Source of the DNA: Caulobacteraceae bacterium
Lineage (GTDB): Bacteria; Pseudomonadota; Alphaproteobacteria; Caulobacterales; Caulobacteraceae
Direction: 5' to 3'
NCBI GenBank assembly: GCA_947441065.1
Contig: CANESI010000002.1
Coordinates: 90,191 to 154,190, forward strand
DNA: 64,000 bases
The notes below the pieces were generated by a model, which saw nothing but the letters and a program-made list of their open reading frames with translations, was not told where the DNA came from and did not search any database. A program made the translations under genes and the position numbers. Positions 45,259-57,275 of the stretch are shown one piece after another. How positions within the stretch are numbered: the stretch's first letter is position 1; every line of letters starts with the position of its first letter.

Positions 45259-45774
45259 ATGACGAACGCGATTCGAATCCTCGGGCTTGATCCTGGACTG
45301 CGCCATACCGGATGGGGAATTATCACCATCACCGGAGCGCGGCTGTCCCATGTCGCCCATGGGGTGATCAGCCCGGATGATAAGGCGCCCTTTGCCATCC
45401 GGCTCTTGACCCTGTTCGACGCCATCACCGAGGTCATTGCGCAATATGCCCCTGATGAGGCGGCGGTCGAGGAGACCTTCCTCAATTCCAATGCTGCCTC
45501 AACGCTCAAGCTAGGCCATGCCCGCGCTGCCGCCCTGATCGCGCCCGCCAAGGCCGGTCTGCCGGTCGCAGAATATGCGGCCAAGGTGGTCAAGAAGGCG
45601 GTGGTGGGCACGGGCGGCGCGGATAAGGGTCAGGTGGCCTTCATGATTGCTCGTCTCCTGCCCACGGCGGGTTCTCCAACCGCTGATGCCGCCGATGCCT
45701 TGGCCGTGGCCATTGCCCATGCCCATGCTCGCCAAGTCAGAACCCTAACCAAGAGCCTAGGGAGCGCCGCATGA
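45259..45774 (+). CDS. ruvC: crossover junction endodeoxyribonuclease RuvC
   Basis: RuvC cuts Holliday junctions. The 171 residues start [19 protein letters not shown] with the first catalytic aspartate; [12 protein letters not shown] has the catalytic glutamate; [14 protein letters not shown] holds the final acidic pair. Its stop overlaps the ruvA start by four bases (ATGA). Confidence 0.96.
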   Translation: MTNAIRILGLDPGLRHTGWGIITITGARLSHVAHGVISPDDKAPFAIRLLTLFDAITEVIAQYAPDEAAVEETFLNSNAASTLKLGHARAAALIAPAKAGLPVAEYAAKVVKKAVVGTGGADKGQVAFMIARLLPTAGSPTADAADALAVAIAHAHARQVRTLTKSLGSAA

Positions 45775-46382
45775 TCGGTCGTCTGCGCGGAACCGTCATC
45801 GAGATTGGTGAAGAAGAGGCCCTGATTGATGTGGGCGGCGTCGGCTATCTGGTCCGCTGCGGGTCTCGCTGCCTGTCGCGCCTGCCGTCGGTGGGCGAGG
45901 AGGCCATTGTCCATATTGAAAGCCAGACCTCCGAGGCGGCGGGCACAAGGCTCTATGGATTTGTTGACCGCGAAGATCGCCGCGCCTTTGTGCTGTTGCA
46001 ATCGGTTCAGGGCGTGGGGCCCAAGGCCGCGCTATCGGTCCTCGATGTCCTACCGCCCGCTGATCTGGCCGCGGCCATTGCTAGAGATGATAAGGCCTCG
46101 GTGGGCCGTGCCAATGGGGTTGGCCCCAAACTGGCCCTGCGGATTGTTACCGAGCTAAAGGGCAAGTCCATCGGCGACGGGCTGGTCCAGACCTTCGTGC
46201 CCTCGGCCCCTGCGCCGCGTCCCGTTCCCTCTGTGTCAGGCGAAGCGGTTGCGGCCCTGATGGGCCTTGGCTTGGCGGAGCCCTCTGCCCGCCGCGCGGT
46301 CGAGCAGGCCGTGGGCGAGCTTGGTCCTGAGGCGGATCTGTCCGCCGTCATCAAGGCCGCCCTGAAGGATATGGGCCGATGA
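45771..46382 (+). CDS. ruvA: Holliday junction branch migration protein RuvA
   Basis: RuvA binds four-way junctions and loads RuvB. The 203 residues include an OB-fold domain ([26 protein letters not shown]), helix-hairpin-helix motifs ([17 protein letters not shown] and [21 protein letters not shown]) and a C-terminal UBA-like RuvB-binding domain ([20 protein letters not shown]). It overlaps both ruvC and ruvB by four bases. Confidence 0.96.
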   Translation: MIGRLRGTVIEIGEEEALIDVGGVGYLVRCGSRCLSRLPSVGEEAIVHIESQTSEAAGTRLYGFVDREDRRAFVLLQSVQGVGPKAALSVLDVLPPADLAAAIARDDKASVGRANGVGPKLALRIVTELKGKSIGDGLVQTFVPSAPAPRPVPSVSGEAVAALMGLGLAEPSARRAVEQAVGELGPEADLSAVIKAALKDMGR

Positions 46383-47431
46383 GCCGTCTGGTCGATGGTG
46401 AGGCCGAGGGGCACGAGGCCACCGACAAGGCCTTGCGCCCCCAAACCCTGTCAGAATTTGTTGGCCAAGAGCCGATCAAGGCCAACCTCAAGATCTTCAT
46501 CGATGCCGCCAAGGGCCGCAATGAGGCCCTAGACCATGTGCTGCTGTTCGGCCCCCCGGGTCTGGGCAAGACCACCCTGGCCCAGATTGTCGCTCGGGAA
46601 CTGGGGGTCAATTTTCGCGCCACCTCTGGTCCGGTTTTGGCTAAGGCGGGCGATCTGGCGGCGATCTTGACCAATCTGGAACCGCGCGATGTGCTGTTCA
46701 TCGACGAGATCCACCGTCTGCCGTCCAATGTCGAAGAGATCCTCTATCCCGCCATGGAGGACCATGTTCTGGACCTGATGATCGGTGAGGGTCCGAGCGC
46801 CCGCTCGATCCGCATTGACCTGTCGCCCTTTACTCTGGTGGCGGCGACCACCCGCGCCGGTATGTTGGCCACGCCCTTGCGCGACCGGTTCGGCATCCCC
46901 TTGCGCTTGGAATTCTATACGCCGGGTGAGTTGCAGCATGTGCTGATCCAAGCCGCCCGCAAGATGGGCGCGCCCTTGACGCCTGAGGGTGCGGGCGAGA
47001 TTGCCGCCCGCGCCAGAGGCACCCCGCGCGTGGCCGGTCGGCTCCTGCGACGCGTGCGTGACTTTGCTGCAGCCGATGGGGCCGCTGTGATCGATCAGCC
47101 CCATGCGGCCAGAGCCTTGGCCCGCCTTGAGGTCGACGAGCTTGGCCTCGACAGTCTGGACCGGCGCTATCTGCGCGCCCTGATCGACAACTATGGCGGC
47201 GGCCCGGCTGGGGTCGAGACCCTCGCCTATGCCATCGCCGAGGCCCGCGATGCGGTTGAAGATGTGATCGAGCCCTATCTGATGCAGCAGGGCTTTATCC
47301 AGCGCACGCCGCGCGGGCGCATTGCCTGTGGCCGCGCCTATCTGCATCTGGGGCTCAAGGAACCGCCACCTCAGGTGCGGATCGTCCCGCCCGGCGCGCA
47401 AGCGGCCCTCTTTGACGATGAGGCGCTATGA
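46379..47431 (+). CDS. ruvB: Holliday junction helicase RuvB
   Basis: A AAA+ motor of 350 residues. [19 protein letters not shown] leads the core; Walker A is [12 protein letters not shown], Walker [11 protein letters not shown], sensor 1 AATTRAG and the arginine finger region LRDRFG. The C-terminal winged helix includes [10 protein letters not shown]. The ybgC start overlaps its stop. Confidence 0.97.
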   Translation: MSRLVDGEAEGHEATDKALRPQTLSEFVGQEPIKANLKIFIDAAKGRNEALDHVLLFGPPGLGKTTLAQIVARELGVNFRATSGPVLAKAGDLAAILTNLEPRDVLFIDEIHRLPSNVEEILYPAMEDHVLDLMIGEGPSARSIRIDLSPFTLVAATTRAGMLATPLRDRFGIPLRLEFYTPGELQHVLIQAARKMGAPLTPEGAGEIAARARGTPRVAGRLLRRVRDFAAADGAAVIDQPHAARALARLEVDELGLDSLDRRYLRALIDNYGGGPAGVETLAYAIAEARDAVEDVIEPYLMQQGFIQRTPRGRIACGRAYLHLGLKEPPPQVRIVPPGAQAALFDDEAL

Positions 47432-47895
47432 GCCCGCCCCTTTTGCCCACCGCAGGCCTCTTTATAGGCCGCGAGCATCATCTGCCCGTGCGGGTCTATT
47501 ACGAGGACACCGACTTTACCGGTGTGGTCTATCACGCCAACTACCTGCGCTATTTCGAGCGGGGTCGGTCCGACTTTCTTCGTGTGGCGGGGGTTAGCCA
47601 TACGGACCTGTTGGAGCGCGAAGATCCTGCCGCCTTTGTGGTGACCCGCATGGATATTCGGTTCCAGCGGGCGGCGCGCATTGATGATGCCCTGACGGTG
47701 GTGACGACCTATGACCGGGTCAAGGGTCCTCGGCTGTTCATCAGCCAGCACATGTTGCGAGGCACCGAAGTCATCGCAACAGCCAATGTCGAGGCCGCCT
47801 GTATCACGATGGATGGTCGCCCGCGAAAGCCGCCCTCTGGCCTGACCGAGGCCCTGACGCCTTGGTTTGCGCCGCCTGATCCAACCTTGCCATAG
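47428..47895 (+). CDS. ybgC: Tol-Pal associated acyl-CoA thioesterase YbgC
   Basis: A hot-dog thioesterase of 155 residues. The catalytic [30 protein letters not shown] segment (in two parts, with the catalytic Asp in EDTDFTG) identifies YbgC. It overlaps ruvB and starts the tol cluster; in many bacteria it is the first tol-pal gene. Family members act on acyl-CoA or acyl-ACP; its link to Tol-Pal function is not understood. Confidence 0.94.
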   Translation: MSPPLLPTAGLFIGREHHLPVRVYYEDTDFTGVVYHANYLRYFERGRSDFLRVAGVSHTDLLEREDPAAFVVTRMDIRFQRAARIDDALTVVTTYDRVKGPRLFISQHMLRGTEVIATANVEAACITMDGRPRKPPSGLTEALTPWFAPPDPTLP

Positions 47896-47971
47896 TTTCA
47901 CCATCCCAAGCGGCCAGAAAGGCTGACGTCACCGATCAACCTGCCCCCTTCTAATGATGAGACCTTGATCC

Positions 47972-48682
47972 ATGAATGACGCTGCTAGCGCCGCACTTTC
48001 TCCTGAGAGCTTTTCCGCCCTCGCCCTGTTCTTGCGCGCCGACTGGGTGATCAAGGGCGTGATGCTCGGCCTGCTGGGCGCCTCGCTCTGGTCGTGGTCG
48101 GTGATCATCGACAAGCTCTTGAAGTTCCGCACGCTCGCCCAGGATGCCGATCAGATCGAGGATGCCATCGCTGCTGGCCGATCCTTGGAAGAGGTTGCCG
48201 AGGCGGCGGGTCCTGAGCCGCGCCAAGCCTTGGCCCGCCTGCTGCAATCGGCCCTTAGGACCTGGTATGAGGCCCGCGCTAGTGACGGCATCAGCGAGGC
48301 TAAGGCCGGACTTATTCTTCAGCGCCTAGACCGGGGCCTTGATGGGATCATTGCCCGTGAGAGTGAGCAGGCCGAGGAAGGCCTCAGCGGTCTTGCCATC
48401 GTGGCGACAGCCTCACCCTTTATCGGTCTGTTCGGCACGGTCTGGGGCATCATGCAGGCCTTCCAAGCCATCGCGGTTCAGAAAAATACCAACCTGTCGG
48501 TCGTCGCGCCGTCCATTGCCGAGGCCCTGTTCGCCACCGCCATCGGTCTAGCGGCCGCCATTCCAGCCTATGTGGCCTACAACAAGCTGTCGGGCGATGC
48601 GGGACGCTTCACAAGCCGCCTAGAAGCCTTTGCCGATGATCTGGCCGGGGCCATTGCCCGGCGACTGAGCGATCGGGTCTAG
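47972..48682 (+). CDS. tolQ: Tol-Pal system proton channel subunit TolQ
   Basis: TolQ forms with TolR the inner-membrane motor that energises TolA during cell constriction. The 236 residues have three membrane helices (about residues 22-45, 137-160 and 170-195) and the MotA/ExbB motif GLFGTVWGIMQAFQAI. Its gene ends five bases before tolR. Confidence 0.95.
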   Translation: MNDAASAALSPESFSALALFLRADWVIKGVMLGLLGASLWSWSVIIDKLLKFRTLAQDADQIEDAIAAGRSLEEVAEAAGPEPRQALARLLQSALRTWYEARASDGISEAKAGLILQRLDRGLDGIIARESEQAEEGLSGLAIVATASPFIGLFGTVWGIMQAFQAIAVQKNTNLSVVAPSIAEALFATAIGLAAAIPAYVAYNKLSGDAGRFTSRLEAFADDLAGAIARRLSDRV

Positions 48683-48687
48683 GGACG

Positions 48688-49173
48688 ATGGCAGGTTCAA
48701 GCGCTCAAGGCCTGTCGTCTGGATCTCGCCGCCGCCGCCGTCGGCGCGGCGGTCGCGGGCCCCTGTCCGAGATCAATGTCACGCCGCTGGTCGATGTGAT
48801 GTTGGTGCTGCTGATCGTCTTCATGATCTCTGCCCCCCTGCTGACCGCCGGGGTGCCCGTAGAACTGCCCAAGACTGAGGCCAGCGCCCTGAGTGATCAA
48901 AATGAGCCCCTGACCGTCTCCGTCGCGGCTGACGGCAAGCTCTTTGTGCAAGATCGCCCGGTCCTCTTTGCGGAACTGGCTCCGCGCATGTTGGCCCTGT
49001 CTGGAGAAGACCAAAAACGGCAGGTTTTTGTCCGCGCCGATGGCAAGGCCTCTTACGAAACCGTGGCCCAGGTCATGGCCAGCCTGTCGCGCACCGGCTT
49101 TACCTCTATCGGTTTGATCACCGACATTGGCGGGCCAAGCTCTGGCGTGCCCGCTGACGATCAGGTCCCGTAA
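48688..49173 (+). CDS. tolR: Tol-Pal system protein TolR
   Basis: TolR has 161 residues: an Arg-rich cytoplasmic start (SRRRRRRRGGR), one membrane helix with the proton-carrying aspartate in EINVTPLVDVMLVLLIVF, and a periplasmic domain. A run of arginine codons in the N-terminus is longer than usual. It is next to tolQ and seven bases before tolA. Confidence 0.93.
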   Translation: MAGSSAQGLSSGSRRRRRRRGGRGPLSEINVTPLVDVMLVLLIVFMISAPLLTAGVPVELPKTEASALSDQNEPLTVSVAADGKLFVQDRPVLFAELAPRMLALSGEDQKRQVFVRADGKASYETVAQVMASLSRTGFTSIGLITDIGGPSSGVPADDQVP

Positions 49174-49180
49174 CGGTTCG

Positions 49181-50044
49181 ATGCGCCGCCTCCTGTCCGA
49201 TCGCTATCCTGCCTATGCGGCCTCAGCCGGTCTTCATCTGATCGTGCTGCTGGCGGGCGTGATCGCGTGGCCATGGATGGCCCCGACCAAGATCATGACC
49301 GTGACCCCGGTCACGCTGGTCTCCCGTGCCGAGGTGACGGATCTGCGCGCCGCCGAGAAGGCTGAGACGGTCCAAGAGGCTGCCATAGAAACGCCGGTTG
49401 AGACGGCCCCGCCCGAAGTGGTGACCCCGCCGCCTCCGGCTCCGGCTAAGCCTCAGCCTACCCCTAAGCCGGTGCCGCCCAAGCCTGTCCCCACCAAGCC
49501 CGCACCCGCCTTTAATCTGGATCAGTTGGCGGCCAGTGTCAGTAAGGCCAAGCCGCAAAAACCGACCCCAGCGGCCAAGCCCGCGCCGAGCCTTGATCTT
49601 GATGCCCTTGCCGCCAGTGTTGGCAAGAGCCCCTCCAGCGCCAAGCCGTCCTCGGCCCCCAAGGGGGCGACCCGCGCCCAGACCGATCTCGTCGCCCGCC
49701 AAGCGGTTGGTGCAGGCAAAGGCGCGACTGTGGACCAGCTAGCGGCGATCAGCGCCAAGCTCGGACGGCTGTGGAACCCAAACTGCGGGGTCGAGGGCTC
49801 TGCCAATGTCGTGGTCAAGATTCGGCTGACCCTAGATCCCAATGGACGATTGCTGCGCGCGGTCCTGGTCGATGAGCAGCGGATTAATGGCTCCGGCGAC
49901 AGTGTCCTTCGCGCCGCCGCTACCCGGGCCTTGACGGCCGTGGCCCGAGCCGCGCCCTATGATGAACTGCCCTCAGAGGATTTTGCCAACTGGCGCTCCT
50001 TTGTGGTCGCCTTTGATGCTCGCCAGCAATGTCGAGGCTATTGA
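49181..50044 (+). CDS. tolA: TolA-like protein with a repeated LDxLAAS motif
   Basis: A 287-residue TolA/TonB-like protein: an N-terminal membrane helix (about residues 15-35), a Pro/Lys-rich periplasmic linker ([16 protein letters not shown]) and a C-terminal domain (residues about 195-287) with the TonB-like [19 protein letters not shown] and a final Cys. The linker carries three copies of a short motif: [11 protein letters not shown] (112-122), [11 protein letters not shown] (139-149) and [11 protein letters not shown] (183-193). The classical alanine-rich coiled coil of E. coli TolA is absent. Its stop overlaps the tolB start (TGATG). Confidence 0.88.
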   Translation: MRRLLSDRYPAYAASAGLHLIVLLAGVIAWPWMAPTKIMTVTPVTLVSRAEVTDLRAAEKAETVQEAAIETPVETAPPEVVTPPPPAPAKPQPTPKPVPPKPVPTKPAPAFNLDQLAASVSKAKPQKPTPAAKPAPSLDLDALAASVGKSPSSAKPSSAPKGATRAQTDLVARQAVGAGKGATVDQLAAISAKLGRLWNPNCGVEGSANVVVKIRLTLDPNGRLLRAVLVDEQRINGSGDSVLRAAATRALTAVARAAPYDELPSEDFANWRSFVVAFDARQQCRGY

Positions 50045-51378
50045 TGAGGAAGCCCCTGCCCATGACCCTGTTCCGAAACGGTCTGATGGCGATTGCCGCC
50101 GTGATCTCCTGTCTTGTCTGGGGGGCTGCAGGATTGGCTCCGGCGCGCGCAGAGATCGAAATTCAGGTCAATCAGGGCACACTTCAGCCCCTGCCCGTTG
50201 CAGTTCCCGCCTTTACCGGCGCCGGCCCCTATGGCGCAGACATTGCCAAGGTGGTGTCGGGCAATCTAGATCGGTCCGGCTTCTTTCGGCCCCTCGATCC
50301 GGCGGGCTTTGTTGAAAAGAGCTTGGACGTCAATGTTCAGCCTAGGTTCCCGGACTGGAAAGCGATCAGCGCTCAGGCCCTGATCAATGGCCAGGTGACG
50401 GTTGATCCTGACGGCCTCTTGCGCGTTGATTTTCGGCTCTGGGATGTCTTTTCCGAGCAACAGCTTTTGGGCCTTCAATTCACCTCGACGCCGGAAAATT
50501 GGCGGCGGATGGCCCACAAGATCTCCGATGCGGTCTATGAGCGCCTGACCGGTGAAAAGGGCTATTTTGATACCCGTGTCGTCTTCGTGGCCGAAAGCGG
50601 TCCTCGCGTCGCGCGCATCAAGCGTCTGGCGATCATGGATCAGGACGGGGCCAATCCGAGCTATCTGACCAGCGGCTCGACCATGGTCATGACCCCGCGC
50701 TATTCGGCCAGCAGCCAAAAGATCACCTACATGGCCCTGAGGGACAGTGGGGCCAGCATCTATCTGCTCAATATCGAGACCGGACGCCAAGAAACACTGG
50801 GCCAATATTCGGGCATGGTCTTTGCGCCGCGTTTCTCGCCCGATGGACAAAAGGTCGCCCTGTCGGTCGAGCGCGGTGGCAATAGCGATATCTTCGTGAT
50901 GGATCTGAGCAGCCGGGTCTCGACGCGCCTGACCAGCAGTCCAGCCATCGATACCTCTCCCTCCTATTCGCCCGACGGCAGCCAGATCGTGTTCAATTCC
51001 GACCGGGGCGGCAGCCCGCAACTCTATCTGATGAAGGCCGATGGCAGCGATGTGCGCCGGGTCTCATCGGGTCAGGGTCGATACACCACGCCGGTCTGGA
51101 GCCCGCGCGGTGATTTTATTGCCTTCACCAAACAGACGGGCGGCCAGTTCCATATTGGCGTCATGCGGCCCGACGGCACCGATGAGCGGCTCTTGACCAC
51201 CAGCTATCTGGATGAGGGCCCGACCTGGGCGCCCAATGGCCGGGTCCTGATGTTCTTCCGCGAGGCCCCGGGGGTCGCGCCAAAGCTCTGGACCGTCGAT
51301 ATTAGCGGCCGGGTCGTGCGTCCCGCGCCCTATTCTGGATCAGGATCTGACCCGGCATGGTCGCCCTTGCTCAATTAG
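50044..51378 (+). CDS. tolB: Tol-Pal system beta-propeller protein TolB
   Basis: TolB is the periplasmic partner of Pal. A signal peptide ends near ARAEI; the N-terminal domain ([17 protein letters not shown]) is followed by a six-bladed WD-like propeller with repeated [20 protein letters not shown] and [10 protein letters not shown] motifs. 444 residues from the ATG at 50044, which has GAGG upstream and overlaps the tolA stop; an ATG at 50029 is less likely. Confidence 0.95.
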   Translation: MRKPLPMTLFRNGLMAIAAVISCLVWGAAGLAPARAEIEIQVNQGTLQPLPVAVPAFTGAGPYGADIAKVVSGNLDRSGFFRPLDPAGFVEKSLDVNVQPRFPDWKAISAQALINGQVTVDPDGLLRVDFRLWDVFSEQQLLGLQFTSTPENWRRMAHKISDAVYERLTGEKGYFDTRVVFVAESGPRVARIKRLAIMDQDGANPSYLTSGSTMVMTPRYSASSQKITYMALRDSGASIYLLNIETGRQETLGQYSGMVFAPRFSPDGQKVALSVERGGNSDIFVMDLSSRVSTRLTSSPAIDTSPSYSPDGSQIVFNSDRGGSPQLYLMKADGSDVRRVSSGQGRYTTPVWSPRGDFIAFTKQTGGQFHIGVMRPDGTDERLLTTSYLDEGPTWAPNGRVLMFFREAPGVAPKLWTVDISGRVVRPAPYSGSGSDPAWSPLLN

Positions 51379-51549
51379 ATTGGCTTTAAGGGCGCTGCGT
51401 AAGGTCACACCCTATTGTCAGCTTTCGTTCATGATGCCACGCTAGGCTGACGTGAAGTTTTTGAGTTTTCTATCCGGCCCGGTTGCGAGCCTCGGTTCGA
51501 TCCGGTCGGGTCCCTTTCAGCAGCGCCTATGAACCCGAAGGAGAAGTTC

Positions 51550-52110
51550 GTGATCCACAGCACCAAAGCCATTGTCAGGCTGGCCCTGATCGCGGTCGCC
51601 GCGGCGTCGCTTGCCGCCTGCGCCACCCGCAAGGCCCCGCCACCGCCCGCGCCAACACCGGCGCCTGCACCTGCGCCAGAGCCCGCGCCGCCGCCCGCTC
51701 CCACGCCCCCTGCGCCCGTCGTCCCAACTGGACCCACGCCAGGATCAGTGCAGGACTTTGTCGTCAATGTCGGTGAGCGCGTGTTCTTCGACTATGATTC
51801 CCATGCCCTACGGGCTGAGGGCAGCGCCATGCTGGACGCCCAAGCCGCTTGGCTGGCCCGTTATCCCAATGTGGTGGTCCGCATCGAAGGCAATGCCGAC
51901 GAGCGCGGCACCCGTGAATATAACTTCGCCCTTGGCGCGCGCCGGGCCAACTCCGTGCGGGACTATCTGGTCTCAAAGGGTGTGGCCGGTAGCCGGATCG
52001 AGACCGTCTCTTACGGTAAGGAAAAGCCTATCGATGGCGGAACCACCGAAGAGGCTTGGGGCAAGAACCGGAATGCCCACACGGCCCTGACCGCAGGCGC
52101 GCCTCAATAG
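51550..52110 (+). CDS. pal: peptidoglycan-associated lipoprotein Pal
   Basis: Pal links the outer membrane to peptidoglycan. A lipoprotein signal ends in the lipobox SLAAC; a Pro/Ala-rich linker (PPPAPTPAPAPAPEPAPP) leads to an OmpA-like domain with VFFDYDSHALR and the peptidoglycan-binding GNADERGTREYNFALGARRA. The GTG at 51550 has AAGGAG six bases upstream; an ATG at 51529 without a ribosome site is the alternative (193 residues). 171 bp upstream of the start may hold its own promoter. Confidence 0.94.
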   Translation: MIHSTKAIVRLALIAVAAASLAACATRKAPPPPAPTPAPAPAPEPAPPPAPTPPAPVVPTGPTPGSVQDFVVNVGERVFFDYDSHALRAEGSAMLDAQAAWLARYPNVVVRIEGNADERGTREYNFALGARRANSVRDYLVSKGVAGSRIETVSYGKEKPIDGGTTEEAWGKNRNAHTALTAGAPQ

Positions 52111-52142
52111 GTAGCCTATGGTCTTACGGACTTTAGAGTGGG

Positions 52143-52175
52143 AAGGGGGCTGCGACTGCGGCCCCCTTCTTGCTG
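52143..52175 (+). terminator. terminator after pal
   Basis: AAGGGGGC (52143-52150) and GCCCCCTT (52161-52168) pair perfectly with a ten-base loop, followed by CTTGCTGTCT. The T-content after the stem is moderate. It separates pal from cpoB. Confidence 0.6.
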
Positions 52176-52253
52176 TCTATGACCCCTTTTCCTCAGGGGC
52201 GGCTTGGCCCATTGTGGCCCCGATAGTTTGATTTTGATCTGATGGGTGACCTG

Positions 52254-53192
52254 ATGAAGACCCTATATGCGCACCCTAATTTGCGGCCAGCCCTCGCGAT
52301 CCTAATGGCCATGGCCCTTGGCCTTTCCGCATCTGTCTCTCCTGCGCGCGCCCAGTCGGATGATGCGGCGACCAAGCGCTTTGAGCGGATCGAACGCCAG
52401 TTGCGCGAGGTGCGCGATATCGTCCTTCAGGCGCGCAGCACCGGTCAGCCGGTCGAGATCAAGATGGCGGGGCCTGATCCTGAGATGGCTACCCTGCGCA
52501 CCCGAATCGATGATTTGGAGCTGACCCTGCGCCAGACGACCGGCCAGATCGATAGTCTCAGCCAAGAGTTGGCCAAGACGCGCCGGGACCTGAAGGCCTT
52601 AGAGTCGGACAATCGCGCCCTGCAAGATCGGATGGCGGCGGCTGAGGGTCAATTGGCCAGCGCGGCCCAAGCGGCCAGTCAGACGGCATCTCAGGCCGCA
52701 AAGCCTGCGCCGGAAGCGGCTTCCCCCGCTAAGGCCCCCGGGCCCGTGGCCGTGCCCAAGCCTCAAGCCGCTGTAAAGGCACCGGCCGCCGCCAACGCCG
52801 CCGGTGAACGGACGGCTGCCTTCCAGCGCGCCAAGCAACTCTTGCTCGACGGACAGTTCCCCGCCGCATCTGCCGCCTTTCAAGACTATGTCGATCAGTA
52901 TGGCGACACGGCCCCCAATGGCCCAGAGGCGCGCTATTGGCTGGGCGAGACTCTGTTCATTCGCGGGTCCTATGCCGATGCGGCGTCAGCCTATATCGGG
53001 GCCATTCGCGGTTGGCCGCCCACCGTTTGGGGTGCCGAGGCGGTGGTAAAGCTGTCCATGTCCTTGGTTGAATTGAACAGGATACCGGACGCCTGCCGCA
53101 CCCTCGACGAGTTTGGCCGTCGTTATCCGGCGGCGGCGCCCGCGACCAAGGCTAGAGCCGACAAGGCTCGCCTTCGCGCCAAATGCGCCTAG
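52254..53192 (+). CDS. cpoB: cell division coordinator CpoB (YbgF-like)
   Basis: CpoB couples outer-membrane constriction to peptidoglycan synthesis. The protein has a signal peptide (to about ARAQ), an N-terminal coiled coil (RFERIERQLREVRDI and LELTLRQTTGQIDSLSQEL), an Ala/Pro linker and C-terminal tetratricopeptide repeats (AFQRAKQLLLDGQFPAASAAF, PEARYWLGETLFIRGSY). The ATG at 52254 gives a normal signal; an ATG at 52242 adds four residues. The gene ends the Tol-Pal cluster and overlaps tilS by ten bases. Confidence 0.92.
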   Translation: MKTLYAHPNLRPALAILMAMALGLSASVSPARAQSDDAATKRFERIERQLREVRDIVLQARSTGQPVEIKMAGPDPEMATLRTRIDDLELTLRQTTGQIDSLSQELAKTRRDLKALESDNRALQDRMAAAEGQLASAAQAASQTASQAAKPAPEAASPAKAPGPVAVPKPQAAVKAPAAANAAGERTAAFQRAKQLLLDGQFPAASAAFQDYVDQYGDTAPNGPEARYWLGETLFIRGSYADAASAYIGAIRGWPPTVWGAEAVVKLSMSLVELNRIPDACRTLDEFGRRYPAAAPATKARADKARLRAKCA

Positions 53193-54487
53193 GCCGACAG
53201 AACCCCACCGATGTCTTGAAGGCAGAGGCTGAGCGGTTGCTGGCTCAGCACCTGGACGGTGATCGTCAAGCGCCCCTCGCCGTGGCCTTTTCCGGCGGCA
53301 GCGACAGTCTGGCGACCTTGCTGTTGACGCTGGACTTTGCCGCTATGCGAGGCCGCAAGGTGCTGGCCTTGACCGTCGATCACGGCCTGCAGACCGCATC
53401 GCGCGGATGGACCCAGCACTGCGCGACCCTCGCCGCCCGTCTTGGCGCAGAGCCTGTGTCTCTTGTCTGGGAAAAGGACAGGCCCAGCGGCGATGCCAGA
53501 GGCCTTCCCGCAGCCGCTCGGGCCGCACGCCACCGGCTCTTGGCGACTGCGGCCAAGGCGCGCGGTGCCAAGGTACTGATCTTGGGCCACACGCGAGATG
53601 ACCGGCACGAATCCGACTGGATGCGCCAGACCGAAGGCTCGACCCTTGGCAAGTTGAAGGTCTGGGGTCCCTCACCGGTCTGGCCAGAGGGGCGGGGCCT
53701 ATTTCTGCTGCGTCCGGTCTTGGGTCAGAGCCGCGAAGACTTGCGGGCCCTTTTGACCGACAAAGGTCTGGACTGGATTGAAGATACGGCCAACCAGGAC
53801 CCGCGCTTTGGTCGGTCGCGAGCCCGGATAGCGTTGGCGAACCTCAAGGCAACGGCTTCGGCAGAGGCGCCTGATCCAGAGCCGATCTATTGGCCCAAGG
53901 ATCTTGGGTCATGGAGCGCCTACGGGGCCTTAGTCTTGGACCGCGCGGATTTGCGGCTGGCATCGGAGGGGTTGGATAGCGTCTTGGCCCGGGCCCTGCT
54001 GTCAGTCTCGGGCCAAGACACCCCGCCTCGCTATCTGGCCCTTCAGCGCTTGACCATGGGCTTGCGAGGTGAGGCTTCCTTCACCGCCACCCTCTCGGGC
54101 GCGCAGGTTCGGGCAAGCCATGATCAGGTCTGGATCGTCCGTGAGGCCGGTCGAAAGGGTCTTGCGCCCCTTGATCTCATGCCAACGGTTTCATCACCTC
54201 CGGTCTGGGATGGCCGGTTTCAGATGGAAGGCAGGGCCGAGGGCGGGCAGGTCATCGCCTTGCGTGGCCACGCCAAGAGGCTAGGTCCGCTTGATCGCAC
54301 ACGGCTGGCCGGTCTGCCTGCACCCCTGCGACCGACCTTGCCGCTGGTGGCCCGACCAGATGGGTCGGTCTATCTTCCGACCTTCACCGGAGAGCCGATC
54401 ATGCTCAATAAGGTCGCAGAGTCGCTGATTATGCAGCGCCTAGAGGCGGCCTGTGGCAGAATAATCACCGAGGGCGCCCTCGGATGA
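53183..54487 (+). CDS. tilS: tRNA(Ile)-lysidine synthetase
   Basis: TilS adds lysine to C34 of the AUA-decoding tRNA-Ile. The PP-loop VAFSGGSDSLATLLL and the GHTRDDRHESDWMRQ region mark the N-terminal domain; WIEDTANQDPRFGRSRAR is conserved. The C-terminal half is more divergent. 434 residues. It overlaps cpoB and is followed by ftsH, a common order. Confidence 0.93.
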   Translation: MRLGRQNPTDVLKAEAERLLAQHLDGDRQAPLAVAFSGGSDSLATLLLTLDFAAMRGRKVLALTVDHGLQTASRGWTQHCATLAARLGAEPVSLVWEKDRPSGDARGLPAAARAARHRLLATAAKARGAKVLILGHTRDDRHESDWMRQTEGSTLGKLKVWGPSPVWPEGRGLFLLRPVLGQSREDLRALLTDKGLDWIEDTANQDPRFGRSRARIALANLKATASAEAPDPEPIYWPKDLGSWSAYGALVLDRADLRLASEGLDSVLARALLSVSGQDTPPRYLALQRLTMGLRGEASFTATLSGAQVRASHDQVWIVREAGRKGLAPLDLMPTVSSPPVWDGRFQMEGRAEGGQVIALRGHAKRLGPLDRTRLAGLPAPLRPTLPLVARPDGSVYLPTFTGEPIMLNKVAESLIMQRLEAACGRIITEGALG

Positions 54488-54568
54488 TGCCGTTTGTCGC
54501 TGGCGCCCATGGCAAAACCGACCACGACATCCTATCTTGAGGCCCTAAGGCTAAAAAAGGCGACCACT

Positions 54569-56448
<1,880 letters not shown>

Positions 56449-56452
<4 letters not shown>

Positions 56453-57273
56453 CCCCGAAGGTGATGGCCAGACCAAGCATTATGGGGGTGGTCAATGTTA
56501 CCCCTGATAGTTTCTCGGATGGCGGTCAGTTTCTATCGGTTCAGGCCGCAGTCGACCATGGCTTGAGGTTGCTGGATGAGGGCGCCGATAGGCTCGACAT
56601 TGGCGGGGAGTCGACGCGCCCCGGCGCCGAGCCCCTTTCGGCTCAGGCCGAGATGGACCGGGTCTTGCCGGTGATCGAGGCCCTTCGCCAATCCACCGCC
56701 TGTCCGATCAGCATTGATACGCTCAAAGCTAAGGTCGCGCGGGCTGCTGTGCGAGCGGGCGCGACGATCTGGAACGATGTCACGGCCCTTCGTGGGTCCG
56801 AAGATGCCGCCTCGGTCGCCGCAGAGCTTGGCGTGCCGGTGGTCCTGATGCACATGCAGGGCGAGCCGGGCACCATGCAGGTTGCCCCCCATTATGAGGA
56901 TGTGGTCACCGAGGTCTGCGCCTTCCTGTCCGAGCGAGCAGCGGTTGCCATGTCTGCAGGTGTGGCACGCGAAGCGATCAGCCTTGATCCGGGCATCGGC
57001 TTTGGCAAAAACCTGGCCCACAATTTGACCCTTCTGGCCCATCTGGATCAGATCATGGCCCTTGGCTTTCCGGTCCTGCTTGGCGTCAGCCGCAAGCGGT
57101 TTGTTCAGGCCCTCGATCCGACAGCGACAGAGCCCACCGATCGGCTCGGCGGCTCGCTCGCGGCAGCCTTTGCGGGGGCTCGGGCCGGGGTTGATGTGAT
57201 CCGCGTCCATGATGTGCGCGAGACGGTGCAGGCGTTGAAGGTTTGGCAAGCCATCGAAGCGGCGAGGTCCTAG
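56449..57273 (+). CDS. folP: dihydropteroate synthase
   Basis: FolP joins p-aminobenzoate to dihydropterin diphosphate in folate synthesis and is the sulfonamide target. The 274-residue protein has [40 protein letters not shown] and the C-terminal VIRVHDV. The GTG start at 56449 overlaps the ftsH stop (GTGA). thiD begins two bases after its stop. Confidence 0.95.
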
Positions 57274-57275
57274 CC

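Noticed and set aside
44178..45611. 477-residue minus-strand frame
   Set aside because: It lies opposite yebC and ruvC and has the composition of a reverse-frame shadow; no family motif.
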